Assembly (NCBI GenBank): GCA_016874715.1
Contig: VGTK01000009.1
Span: forward strand, 1 to 62,255
From: Deltaproteobacteria bacterium
GTDB lineage: Bacteria; Desulfobacterota; Binatia; UBA12015
Reading direction: 5' to 3'
DNA: 62,255 bases
This document shows, piece by piece, positions 9,114 through 16,351 of the stretch; position 1 is the first letter of the stretch; the number at the start of each line of letters is the position of its first letter. A program made the position numbers and the translations under genes. The notes under the pieces are model-generated. The model saw only the letters and a list, made by a program, of their open reading frames with translations, was not told the origin of the DNA and ran no database searches.

Positions 9114-9527
9114 TCAAGAATCCGTGAGGGCCTGCTCGGCCACCGTGAAGACCAGGCGCGCCTTGTCGATCGCCGCGTCGGCGTCCGCCGGTCCGTACTG
9201 CTCGGTCGGGATCAGGTCCTCGTCGCCATAGAAGCTGAACTCCCGCTCCTTGCGCAGGTCCCGCGAGGCGCTCGCGACGGCAACCAGCTTCGCGCGCACC
9301 CCGGGCGAGAAGCGCTCCGCATGCTCGACGAGGATCGATCCCACGTCGTGCCACTTCGGCGGCTCGATGCCGACGTGGCGCAGCATCGCCTTGGTCGCGA
9401 GCTCGACGAGCTCCTGCGCCTCGCGCACGACGTCGGAGTATCCGCCGCGCTCGCGGAGCAGCTCGAGGACCTCGAGACGCAGACGCGCCTTCTCCAGATA
9501 GGACCTCGCGAGCGAGGTGCTCGTCAC
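9114..9527 (-). CDS. HEPN-domain protein (putative toxin of MNT/HEPN pair)
   Basis: 137 residues, mostly helical: ARSYLEKARLRLEVLELL, VREAQELVELATKAMLRHVG and PPKWHDVGSILVEHAERF, a layout typical of HEPN-domain proteins paired with minimal nucleotidyltransferases. The canonical RNase motif R-x4-6-H is not obvious; the PKWHDVG block is present instead. The ATG overlaps the stop of the upstream nucleotidyltransferase gene by 4 nt (ATGA), so the two are translationally coupled. By family knowledge such pairs act as toxin-antitoxin modules in which the nucleotidyltransferase AMPylates or otherwise silences HEPN. Whether this HEPN is an active RNase is uncertain given the missing motif. Confidence 0.8.
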   Translation of the reverse strand: MTSTSLARSYLEKARLRLEVLELLRERGGYSDVVREAQELVELATKAMLRHVGIEPPKWHDVGSILVEHAERFSPGVRAKLVAVASASRDLRKEREFSFYGDEDLIPTEQYGPADADAAIDKARLVFTVAEQALTDS

Positions 9528-10018
9528 AGCTCGATGACCTCGCCCGGCCTGCGATCGGGCTTCAGATCCCAGTACCAGCGGGCGCCTCGCCAGACGCGAC
9601 GCGCGCCGAGCTCGTGCAGCCGGCCGCGCAGCCGGGCGAGGATGCCGGCGAAGAAGCCGTCACGATCGAGCACGATGCGGGCGTCCTCGACCATGTCGAG
9701 AAAGAGCGGGCTACCGTGCGCCGCTTCCTCGCCGGTCTTGAAGACGGGCGAGATCTCCGTCGTGAGCCCCTGGTCGCGCAGTCGCCGCAGCCGCGGCGCG
9801 AGCGCGTCTTCGACGGCCGCAAACTCAGCGACGCGGGCCATGCGGCCACGCGGCAGCGGATCGGCGACGAGCAGCAGGTCGAGATCGGAGTCCGGCCGTG
9901 CCGTGCCGCGCCCGACGGAGCCGAACACGACCAAGCTCATCAGCCGATCGCCGTACACGCCGATCGCCGCCACCTCGACCGCCCGGATCAGCTCGGCGAA
10001 CTGTCCTGCCGTCGTCAT
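9524..10018 (-). CDS. MNT-type minimal nucleotidyltransferase (putative antitoxin)
   Basis: 164 residues. The nucleotidyltransferase signature GSVGRGTARPDSDLDLLL (G-S-x10-D-x-D) is complete, with a third acidic position in LTTEISPVF. The protein is somewhat longer than the smallest MntA proteins, with a C-terminal ~60-residue part (LFLDMVEDARIVLDRDG...WYWDLKPDRRPGE) that recurs in larger MNT proteins. It lies upstream of and overlaps the HEPN gene. The expected role is antitoxin through AMP transfer to the HEPN partner. A 15-bp tandem array lies just upstream of its start, in the space shared with the 3' end of the aminotransferase gene. Confidence 0.85.
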   Translation of the reverse strand: MTTAGQFAELIRAVEVAAIGVYGDRLMSLVVFGSVGRGTARPDSDLDLLLVADPLPRGRMARVAEFAAVEDALAPRLRRLRDQGLTTEISPVFKTGEEAAHGSPLFLDMVEDARIVLDRDGFFAGILARLRGRLHELGARRVWRGARWYWDLKPDRRPGEVIEL

Positions 10019-10061
10019 CGAGCCGGACGGTAGACCCCGGGCCGGACACGGTCAACGGGCA

Positions 10062-10152
10062 CGTCGCCGGCGGGCGGGCACGTCGCCGGCGGGCACGTCG
10101 CCGGCGGGCACGTCGCCGGCGGGTACGTCGCCGGCGGGCACGTCGCCGGCGG
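10062..10152. repeat. 15-bp tandem repeat array
   Basis: About six head-to-tail copies of CGTCGCCGGCGGGCA. The first copy carries a 4-bp GGCG expansion (10062-10080), the copy at 10111-10125 has one C-to-T change, and the last is cut to 12 bp. The array ends 13 bp from the stop of the aminotransferase gene and lies 44 bp upstream of the MNT start. It is open in several frames but belongs to neither gene. Confidence 0.9.
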
Positions 10153-10164
10153 TCCGGCGCTGCG

Positions 10165-11430
10165 TCAGGCCGACGCCCGCTCCCGCGCCGCGATCTCGAC
10201 GCAGATCGCCACCAGCTCCATCGCCTGCTCGACCTGCGCGAGCGGCGGAAAGCTCGGCGCGAGGCGGATGTTCCGGTCGCGCGGGTCCTTGCCGTACGGG
10301 TAGGTCGCGCCCGCCTTGGTCAGCTTGACGCCGGCCTCGTCGGCCATGCGGACGACCTTCGCGGCGCAGCCGTCGGGCGTGTCGAGGCTCACGAAGTAGC
10401 CGCCCACGGGCTCGCTCCACGTGGCGACACCCTTGCCGCCGAGGCGCCGCTCGAGGATCGCGGTGACGGCGTCGAACTTCGGCTTCAGGATCGCCGCGTG
10501 CTTCTTCATGTGCGCGGTGACGCCGGCCGCGTCGCGGAAGAAGCGCACGTGACGGAGCTGGTTCAGCTTGTCGTGCCCGATGGTCTGGATCGACAGCCCG
10601 CCGACGAGGTGACGCACGTTGGCCGCACTCGCCGCGAGTGCTGCGACGCCGGCCCCGGCGAAGGTGATCTTCGACGTCGAGCTGAGCACGATCGCGCGGT
10701 CGGGATTCCCGGCCGCGGCGCAGGCGGCGAGCAGGCTCGCGAGCGGCGGCGGGGCGTCCACGAGGTGGTGCACCGCGTAGGCGTTGTCCCAGAGGATGCG
10801 GAAGTCCGGCGCCGCGGTCTTCATCGCCGCGAGACGCTCGACCACGGCCCTTCCGTACACGACGCCGCCCGGATTGCTGTAGCGCGGCACGCACCACATG
10901 CCCTTGACCGACGCGTCGGATGCGACCAGGCGCTCGACCTCGTCCATGTCGGGCCCGTCGTCGTTCATCGCGACCGGCACCATCGCGATGTCGTAGCGCT
11001 CGCAGATCGCGAAGTGGCGATCGTAGCCCGGGCTCGGGCAGAGGAACTTCGGCTTCTGTCCGTACCACGCGGGCCCGCCGGTCGTGCCCTTGAGCAGCGC
11101 CTGCACGACCACGTCGTGCATCATCGCGAGGCTCGAGTTGCCGCCGACGATCACCTCGCCCGGCTGGACGTCCAGCAGCTCCGCGAACAGCGCCCGCGCC
11201 TCGGGCAGGCCCTCGAGCACGCCGTAGTTTCGGCAGTCGGTGCCGTCGGCGGCCTTGAAGTCGCGGCCGAGGCAGTCGAGCAGGCCCAGCGAGAGGTCGA
11301 GCTGCTCGTTGCAGGGCTTGCCGCGCGTCATGTCGAGCGCGAGGCCGCGGGCACGGAAGGACTCGTACTCGGCGCGGAGCGCGTCGAGATTCCGGGTTTG
11401 CGGCGCGGGATCCGTCGTGGCGGTCGTCAT
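10165..11430 (-). CDS. PLP-dependent class I/II aminotransferase (aspartate aminotransferase-like, MocR-type fold)
   Basis: 421 residues from the ATG at 11430, which has a strong GGAGG ribosome site 5-9 nt upstream; an in-frame start 9 codons earlier lacks one. The N-terminus has LALDMTRGKPC, then YGVLEGLPEAR and GGNSSLAMMHD for cofactor contacts. CVPRYSNPGGVVY and WDNAYAVHHLV carry the pyridine-ring Asp, and SSTSKITFAGAG carries the Schiff-base lysine. The C-terminal RNIRLAPSFP holds the carboxylate-binding Arg. It matches the aspartate-aminotransferase subgroup often annotated as Aminotran_MocR, but has no DNA-binding domain. The likely reaction is aspartate/2-oxoglutarate transamination. 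Divergent from the PhyH gene. Confidence 0.88.
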   Translation of the reverse strand: MTTATTDPAPQTRNLDALRAEYESFRARGLALDMTRGKPCNEQLDLSLGLLDCLGRDFKAADGTDCRNYGVLEGLPEARALFAELLDVQPGEVIVGGNSSLAMMHDVVVQALLKGTTGGPAWYGQKPKFLCPSPGYDRHFAICERYDIAMVPVAMNDDGPDMDEVERLVASDASVKGMWCVPRYSNPGGVVYGRAVVERLAAMKTAAPDFRILWDNAYAVHHLVDAPPPLASLLAACAAAGNPDRAIVLSSTSKITFAGAGVAALAASAANVRHLVGGLSIQTIGHDKLNQLRHVRFFRDAAGVTAHMKKHAAILKPKFDAVTAILERRLGGKGVATWSEPVGGYFVSLDTPDGCAAKVVRMADEAGVKLTKAGATYPYGKDPRDRNIRLAPSFPPLAQVEQAMELVAICVEIAARERASA

Positions 11431-11656
11431 CGTTCCTCCGGCTAGCAGTACAAGCATGGATCGGGGGCGACCGGTAGGGTGCCGCGCGCACGAGGCATCG
11501 AGCGGGCTGCGCGTCGCATCGAACTGCGCTCCGGGGAGGTCGATCCCGGCACTTCGGCTTCCGCTTCTGCCTCCGCACGAAGGACGTGCGGCATCTGCTT
11601 CCCCGGATTCGTTCGCAGGCTTGCGTCGGCGGCACCGACTCGGCGATGAAGGCGCC

Positions 11657-12481
11657 GTGCCACCGGACGCGCTGCCGGCGCTCGACGAGCGCGCGACCCT
11701 GACGACAGACGCCGCGGCGAGCTACCGCCGCGACGGCTTCGCGGTCGTGCGCGGCCTCGCCACGCCGGACGAGATCGCGTGCTTCCGGCCCGCGATCGTC
11801 GCGACGGCGCACGCACGCAATTTCGAGACGCGTCCGCTCGCCGAGCGCGGCACGTACGGACGCGCGTTCCTCCAGACACCGAACCTGTGGCAGCACGACG
11901 ACACGGTCCGGCACTTCGTCTTCGCTCGGCGCTTCGCGCGCGTCGCGGCCGAGCTGATGGGCGTCCGGGGCGTGCGCCTCTACCACGACCAGGCGCTGTT
12001 CAAGGAGCCGCACGGCGGGCTCACGCCGTGGCACCAGGACCAGATCTACTGGCCGCTCGCGACGACGCACACGATCACCATGTGGATGCCGCTCGTCGAC
12101 CTCGACGCCGACATGGGCATCATGCACTTCGCGCGCGGCTCGCACGCCGGCGGGGCGCTGACCGACCTGCCGATCGGGCGCGCGTCGCAGGACGCGCTGT
12201 CGCGCGTGGTCGCGGAGCGCGGCTTCGCGGTCGACGGCCCCGCGAGCACGCGCGCCGGCGACGCGACCTTCCACGCGGGCTGGACGCTGCACGGTGCACC
12301 GCCGAACTCGACCGAGCGCACGCGGGAGGTGATGACCGTCATCTACTACGCGGACGGCACACGGGTCGGCGGCTCGGGCGATCCGACGCGCGTGTTCGAC
12401 CTCGCGGCGTGGCTGCCCGGGTGCCGCGAGGGCGACGTCGCAGCGAGCGCGATCAACCCGCTGCTCTGCAGGCTCGACTAG
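11657..12481 (+). CDS. Phytanoyl-CoA dioxygenase (PhyH) family protein
   Basis: 274 residues from a GTG at 11657 (MPPDALPALDERATLTTD), the first start compatible with the family N-terminus. It is a double-stranded beta-helix Fe(II)/2-oxoglutarate oxygenase. The iron ligands are H126 and D128 in PWHQDQIYW, with a distal H212 in GWTLHGAPPN, and R221 is a candidate 2-oxoglutarate anchor. RRDGFAVVRGLATPDEI is the usual N-terminal strand-helix of PhyH proteins. The substrate is unknown; members hydroxylate acyl-CoAs, amino acids, ectoine and natural products. Nothing is seen in the 226 bp shared with the divergent aminotransferase apart from GC-rich sequence. Confidence 0.88.
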   Translation: MPPDALPALDERATLTTDAAASYRRDGFAVVRGLATPDEIACFRPAIVATAHARNFETRPLAERGTYGRAFLQTPNLWQHDDTVRHFVFARRFARVAAELMGVRGVRLYHDQALFKEPHGGLTPWHQDQIYWPLATTHTITMWMPLVDLDADMGIMHFARGSHAGGALTDLPIGRASQDALSRVVAERGFAVDGPASTRAGDATFHAGWTLHGAPPNSTERTREVMTVIYYADGTRVGGSGDPTRVFDLAAWLPGCREGDVAASAINPLLCRLD

Positions 12482-12521
12482 CTCGCGCAGCAGTTCGCGG
12501 AGCGCCGTCTCGACACGGGCT

Positions 12522-13214
12522 TCAGGCGCCTCTCCGCCGGTCCTTCGAACCGTCGGTTCGAGGCGCGTTCGGGAGCAGCGTGGCGACCAGCCCGTCGGCG
12601 TGAGCCTCGACCCACCGCGCTGCGGTCGGTTCGATACCGGCCAGCAAACGGGCTTCCGGGGCATTCACGTAGACCATCGATGCAGCGCCGACCAGCACGT
12701 AATGGAGCACCCGATCGTCGATGGGTGCCGCCAGTCCGGCCTTGCGAAGCCGGCGCCACAGCCTGCGAACGGTTTCGTACAGAGGCCGCACGTGCCGCTC
12801 CGTCATCCACTTGACGCGATCACTCTCCGCGGTCGCCTCGTGCACCATGATCCGGTTCAGCTCGGGGTGCCGCGCCGCGAAGCGGACGAGGCGTCGGATC
12901 ATCTCCGCGAACGCGGTAGCGGTTTCCGCCACATCACTGGCGCCGTCGCGTACCCGCGCGGATCCCACGCCCTCCATGGCTCGCGCGAGCTCGGCAAAGA
13001 GATGGTCGACCGCCGCGACCCAGAGCGCCTCCTTGGAGGCGAAGTGGTAGTTGATCTGCGGCTGGTGCGCCCCGATGCGCCTGGCGATCGCTCGGGTCGA
13101 AGCTCCCGCGAATCCGTTCGCGCCGAACTCCGCGAGCGCGGCGTCGAGCAGCCGTTCGCGAATGTCTTCGCGCACCACCCGCACGCGGCGTGCCTTCCTG
13201 ATCACTTGCTTCAC
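12522..13214 (-). CDS. TetR/AcrR-family transcriptional repressor
   Basis: About 230 residues. An N-terminal helix-turn-helix (RERLLDAALAEFGANGFAGAS, then TRAIARRIGAHQPQINYHF) is followed by the all-helical ligand/dimer domain. I prefer the GTG at 13214 (GGAAAG ribosome site 2-7 nt upstream) over the ATG at 13238, because that ATG lies inside a perfect palindrome that is probably the operator. The divergent neighbour encodes a flavin-split-barrel oxidoreductase, so the regulator probably represses itself and that gene. The ligand is unknown. The intergenic region is strikingly AT-rich compared with the surrounding DNA. Confidence 0.9.
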   Translation of the reverse strand: MKQVIRKARRVRVVREDIRERLLDAALAEFGANGFAGASTRAIARRIGAHQPQINYHFASKEALWVAAVDHLFAELARAMEGVGSARVRDGASDVAETATAFAEMIRRLVRFAARHPELNRIMVHEATAESDRVKWMTERHVRPLYETVRRLWRRLRKAGLAAPIDDRVLHYVLVGAASMVYVNAPEARLLAGIEPTAARWVEAHADGLVATLLPNAPRTDGSKDRRRGA

Positions 13215-13221
13215 GCTTTCC

Positions 13222-13255
13222 GAATACTCTATTATCATCTGATAATAGAGTATTC
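13222..13255. promoter_or_regulatory. Perfect 15-bp inverted repeat, probable TetR operator
   Basis: GAATACTCTATTATC is followed by a 4-nt spacer and its exact reverse complement. It lies between the divergent TetR and oxidoreductase genes, 8 bp from the preferred TetR start, and overlaps a plausible -10 box (GATAAT, 13241-13246). Size and position fit a TetR dimer-of-dimers operator controlling both genes. It is one of the very few AT-rich stretches in the window. Confidence 0.8.
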
Positions 13256-13275
13256 ACGGAAGGATGCATGGAGAA

Positions 13276-13833
13276 ATGAAGCTCTTGCCCCTGGCTCAGG
13301 AACCTCTGATCGTCCCCACGGATCGCGACATGCTTCCGTCGGAGCGCCGCGAGTTCGTGCGGACGCATCGCACATGCATCTTCGGGTATGGGCGGCGTGC
13401 CGATGGGCCTTCGATGTCGGTCGTCTACTACATCCCGACCGACGACGATGAGCTCCTGATCTCGACGATGCGCGCACGCTCGAAGACGAAGGCGGTCGCG
13501 CGCGCCGGCAAGGTGAGCCTCTGCGTTCTCGACGAGCGCTGGCCGTTCGCGTACCTCCAGGTCTATTGCGAGGCCCGGATCGACGACGATCCGACCCTCG
13601 TCGTCAACGTGATGATGGCCGTCGGCGGGCGGATATCAGGCCAGACGCTTCCCGACGAAGCGCAACCGGTCGTCGAGACGATGGCCAGGGACGAGGACCG
13701 CGTCGTGGTTCGCCGCCGCCCGTATTCGACCTTTGCGCAGCCACCGCGGCACCTGCACCAAAACGACCAGGAAGAGAAGGTCACCCACTGGATCACCGCC
13801 GCCATGCCATGGGACGCACTCGACGAACGCTGA
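13276..13833 (+). CDS. Pyridoxamine 5'-phosphate oxidase-like flavin/F420 split-barrel protein
   Basis: 185 residues from the ATG at 13276 (MKLLPLAQEP); an ATG at 13264 is in frame but abuts the GGAAGG ribosome site. The fold signature of the FMN/F420 split barrel is visible: RTHRTCIFGYGR, SVVYYIPTDDDELLISTMRARSKT (the phosphate/flavin-binding beta hairpin), VARAGKVSLCVLDERWPFAYLQVY and GEARIDDD-like EARIDDD. Such proteins reduce or oxidise small molecules using FMN or F420, or bind heme. It is divergent from and probably controlled by the adjacent TetR regulator, which suggests an inducible detoxification or ligand-modifying role. Confidence 0.82.
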   Translation: MKLLPLAQEPLIVPTDRDMLPSERREFVRTHRTCIFGYGRRADGPSMSVVYYIPTDDDELLISTMRARSKTKAVARAGKVSLCVLDERWPFAYLQVYCEARIDDDPTLVVNVMMAVGGRISGQTLPDEAQPVVETMARDEDRVVVRRRPYSTFAQPPRHLHQNDQEEKVTHWITAAMPWDALDER

Positions 13834-13860
13834 TCGGCAGCGTCTCGGGCGCGCGTCGCG

Positions 13861-16125
13861 TCAGCGCGCCGCGACCTCCGTCGCGTGGTTCACGTAGATC
13901 GGCGACGACCAGGCGCGCTCCTCGCTCGGCGTCAGGCAGTCGTCCGAGAACGGCGTGCGGTAGTCGCCGTAGCAGATGTCGGGCTCGATGCAGTCGCCCT
14001 TCTCGTCGTAGCGGCAGCGCAGCCCGCCCGCGTTGACGGCGGGCGAGGGCTCCTGGATCGCGCGCACGTAGTACGTCGCGTCGCGGCCGCCGGCGACGAA
14101 GTCCTCGTCCTCGAACTCCGCCACGCAGCCGTCCGGGCTCGGCACGCAGTCGATGCGCTTCCACGGGTCCTCGATCAGCGGGCCGACCGGCTCGCCGGGG
14201 CGCGCCTGCGGACGGACGCGCACGACCTCGATGCGCGTGATCTGGTGACGCTCGTCGGTCGGGTTGTAGCACTCGCCGCGGCACAGCTTCTCGAGACGCT
14301 CCTTCGCCATGGCGCCGTGCGCGTAGTCGGGGCAGCCGGGCTTCTGCTTGAACGCACCCGCGGCGCGCACCCGGAAGCGCGGCGCCTTGCCGAGATAGGT
14401 CTCGCCGCCCATGGGCACCGTGCCGTCCTCGCCGTTGAGCAGGTCGAACCACAGCAGCATGCGCGGACCGCTGGTGCCGTAGGTCTCGCGCCGCACGAGC
14501 GCGTCCCAGACCGCGTCACGCGATCTCCCATCCGAATGGACGGCGACGAGGCCGCCCGTCATGAAGAACGACGCCTGACGCTCGAAGTCCACGACCTGGA
14601 ACGGCTGCACGGTGATGTTGTCCGGGTCGAAGCGCACCGACTCGGGCGTGCGCGGCTTCTCGGGGCCGAGCAGGCGGCGCGCCCAGGTCTCGTCGCGCGC
14701 ACCGGTGGTCTCCGTCATCTGACGGCGGTCGTACTCCTTGTAGCCCGTGCCGGGACGCGCGCTGTGGTTGTCGCTCGAGCCGATGAAGCCGAAGCGGAAG
14801 CGCTTCCGCTCGCCCGGATCGTCGAAGTTGCTGAGCGCGAGCGCGAACTGCGCCGAGTTGCCGGGACGCGTGGAGAACGCCGGCTGGAAGCAGTCGCGGC
14901 ACTGGCCGCAGTCCTTCCACTCCTCGGCTCGCGCGCCCGGCACCGTGAGGTGCCCCGCGACACCCGCCGCGACGTAGTTGGCGCGCGCCTCGCGGACGCG
15001 CTGCTCGCACTGCTCGGCCGGGATGTCACCGCAGCGCGCGCGGATCAGCTCGCCCGCCTGCCAGCAGCACGGCAGGAACTTCGCCGTCGGCTCCGCACAC
15101 ACCATCGTTCCGTCCGGACCCGACACCACCTCCTGGTTGTCGCGGTACTCCTCCGAGTTGCCGTGTCCGGAGAAGATCTCGAACAGGCGCTGCCGCTCGG
15201 GATCGTTCTGCTCGCGGGTGAGCTGCTTGGCGAAGGTCGTGCCGGGCGGCGTGTAGAGGCCCCACGTCGTGCCGTGCGGGATCACCAGCGAGTCGAAGCC
15301 CCACTGGCCGAGCTTCTCGAACAGCTCGTGCGGCGAGCCCGCGGTCTCCATGCAGTCGTCGGGCAGCTTGCGCGTGTCGACGCCCTCCTCGCAGACCTTC
15401 GTCGCGCGGAGATCGGTCTGGTACTCGCCGAAGTCGAGGTAGCGCTCGCGGTTCGGCAGATCGAGCAGCACCACGCCGAGACGCTGGCGCAGCGGTGCAC
15501 CCTGCTGCAGGAGCGCGAGCGAGCGGCCCGAAGCGCTGATCGGACGCTTCGGCACGCGATCCTCCTCGGTGTCCTTGAAGACCACGTTCTTGTGGCCGTA
15601 GTGGTTCTCGGGGGTCGTGCCGACCTGCGTCCACTCCCAGCCGAGAAACGCGACCACGTCGGGGTTCTGCGGATCGCCCGCGACCGCGTTGCACTGCCGG
15701 ATCGCCTCCTTGGTGTCGCGCCAGTGCCTCGGCGAGATCGACTCGGCGTGGTCGTTGATGCTCCAGAAGTCGAGATCGCTGCAGAAGCGGGCGAAGTCGC
15801 ACGCGTCGGCGGGCGGGTGCGCGCCCTCGCCCTGCACCAGCGGCAGGCTGCGCATGAACGCATCGGCGGAGAACGTCGTGTGCACGTGCAGGTCGCCGAA
15901 GAGGATCGTCTTCGCGTCGCCCTCGTCCGCCCCGACGCCGCCGAGGGCCGCGGACGTCTCGCGCTGCGTCTCGGTGCGGGCCGCGACGACGTCGGGCGGC
16001 AGCTGGGTTCTGGTGACCTCGCCCGGGCCCTCGAGCTGACCGCCCGAGAAGATCCACGCCCATGCGATCCCGAGCAGGACCGCGAGCGCCAGCACCAGCA
16101 GAAGCAGCCGTTTGACCATGCGCAT
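13861..16125 (-). CDS. DUF3604 family membrane-anchored protein (PHP-like)
   Basis: 754 residues with a ribosome site GGAGGG 9-14 nt before the ATG at 16125. A hydrophobic segment at residues 5-26 (KRLLLLVLALAVLLGIAWAWIF) should anchor or export it. The first conserved block FGDLHVHTTFSADAF has H80 and H82, the metal-binding HxH of PHP-type hydrolases; DFWSINDHAE and FGFIGSSDNHSARPGTGYKE add further Asp/His candidates. This is the layout of DUF3604 proteins. Many paired cysteines (CGQCRDC, CRGECYNP) imply an extracytoplasmic, oxidising location. The family has no firmly established substrate known to me; a metal-dependent hydrolase is the best guess. Confidence 0.82.
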   Translation of the reverse strand: MRMVKRLLLLVLALAVLLGIAWAWIFSGGQLEGPGEVTRTQLPPDVVAARTETQRETSAALGGVGADEGDAKTILFGDLHVHTTFSADAFMRSLPLVQGEGAHPPADACDFARFCSDLDFWSINDHAESISPRHWRDTKEAIRQCNAVAGDPQNPDVVAFLGWEWTQVGTTPENHYGHKNVVFKDTEEDRVPKRPISASGRSLALLQQGAPLRQRLGVVLLDLPNRERYLDFGEYQTDLRATKVCEEGVDTRKLPDDCMETAGSPHELFEKLGQWGFDSLVIPHGTTWGLYTPPGTTFAKQLTREQNDPERQRLFEIFSGHGNSEEYRDNQEVVSGPDGTMVCAEPTAKFLPCCWQAGELIRARCGDIPAEQCEQRVREARANYVAAGVAGHLTVPGARAEEWKDCGQCRDCFQPAFSTRPGNSAQFALALSNFDDPGERKRFRFGFIGSSDNHSARPGTGYKEYDRRQMTETTGARDETWARRLLGPEKPRTPESVRFDPDNITVQPFQVVDFERQASFFMTGGLVAVHSDGRSRDAVWDALVRRETYGTSGPRMLLWFDLLNGEDGTVPMGGETYLGKAPRFRVRAAGAFKQKPGCPDYAHGAMAKERLEKLCRGECYNPTDERHQITRIEVVRVRPQARPGEPVGPLIEDPWKRIDCVPSPDGCVAEFEDEDFVAGGRDATYYVRAIQEPSPAVNAGGLRCRYDEKGDCIEPDICYGDYRTPFSDDCLTPSEERAWSSPIYVNHATEVAAR

Positions 16126-16228
16126 GACGAAGATCCCTCCGCTTGACGTGCGTACCGCAGCGGCGGCCGACGCCGCACACCCGACGAGTTCCGCGGGTGC
16201 CCGCGTCGTCGCCGCTCGCCGTCCTTAC

Positions 16229-16243
16229 TGCACTTGGAGTGCA
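16229..16243. promoter_or_regulatory. Small inverted repeat in divergent promoter region
   Basis: TGCACT-TGG-AGTGCA sits in the 226-bp gap between the divergent DUF3604 and sugar-dehydrogenase genes. It could be an operator half-site pair. No matching regulator lies next to it and the arms are only 6 bp, so this is weak. Confidence 0.25.
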
Positions 16244-16351
16244 AGATCCAGAAGCGGCATTGCCCGGGTCCGGCGAGGCGGATAACCTCGGCGCCGCTCG
16301 CGCCCGGGGGATGAGTCGCCTGGCCGGTCGGTGCGGGATGGAGGGCTTTCC

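Noticed and set aside
9898..11445. 515-codon plus-strand ORF with RARRRRARRR repeats
   Set aside because: Open only because of the GC-rich repeat array and antisense of the aminotransferase gene.
10052..12664. 870-codon minus-strand ORF ending in AGDVP repeats
   Set aside because: Shadow of the aminotransferase and PhyH genes extended by the 15-bp array.
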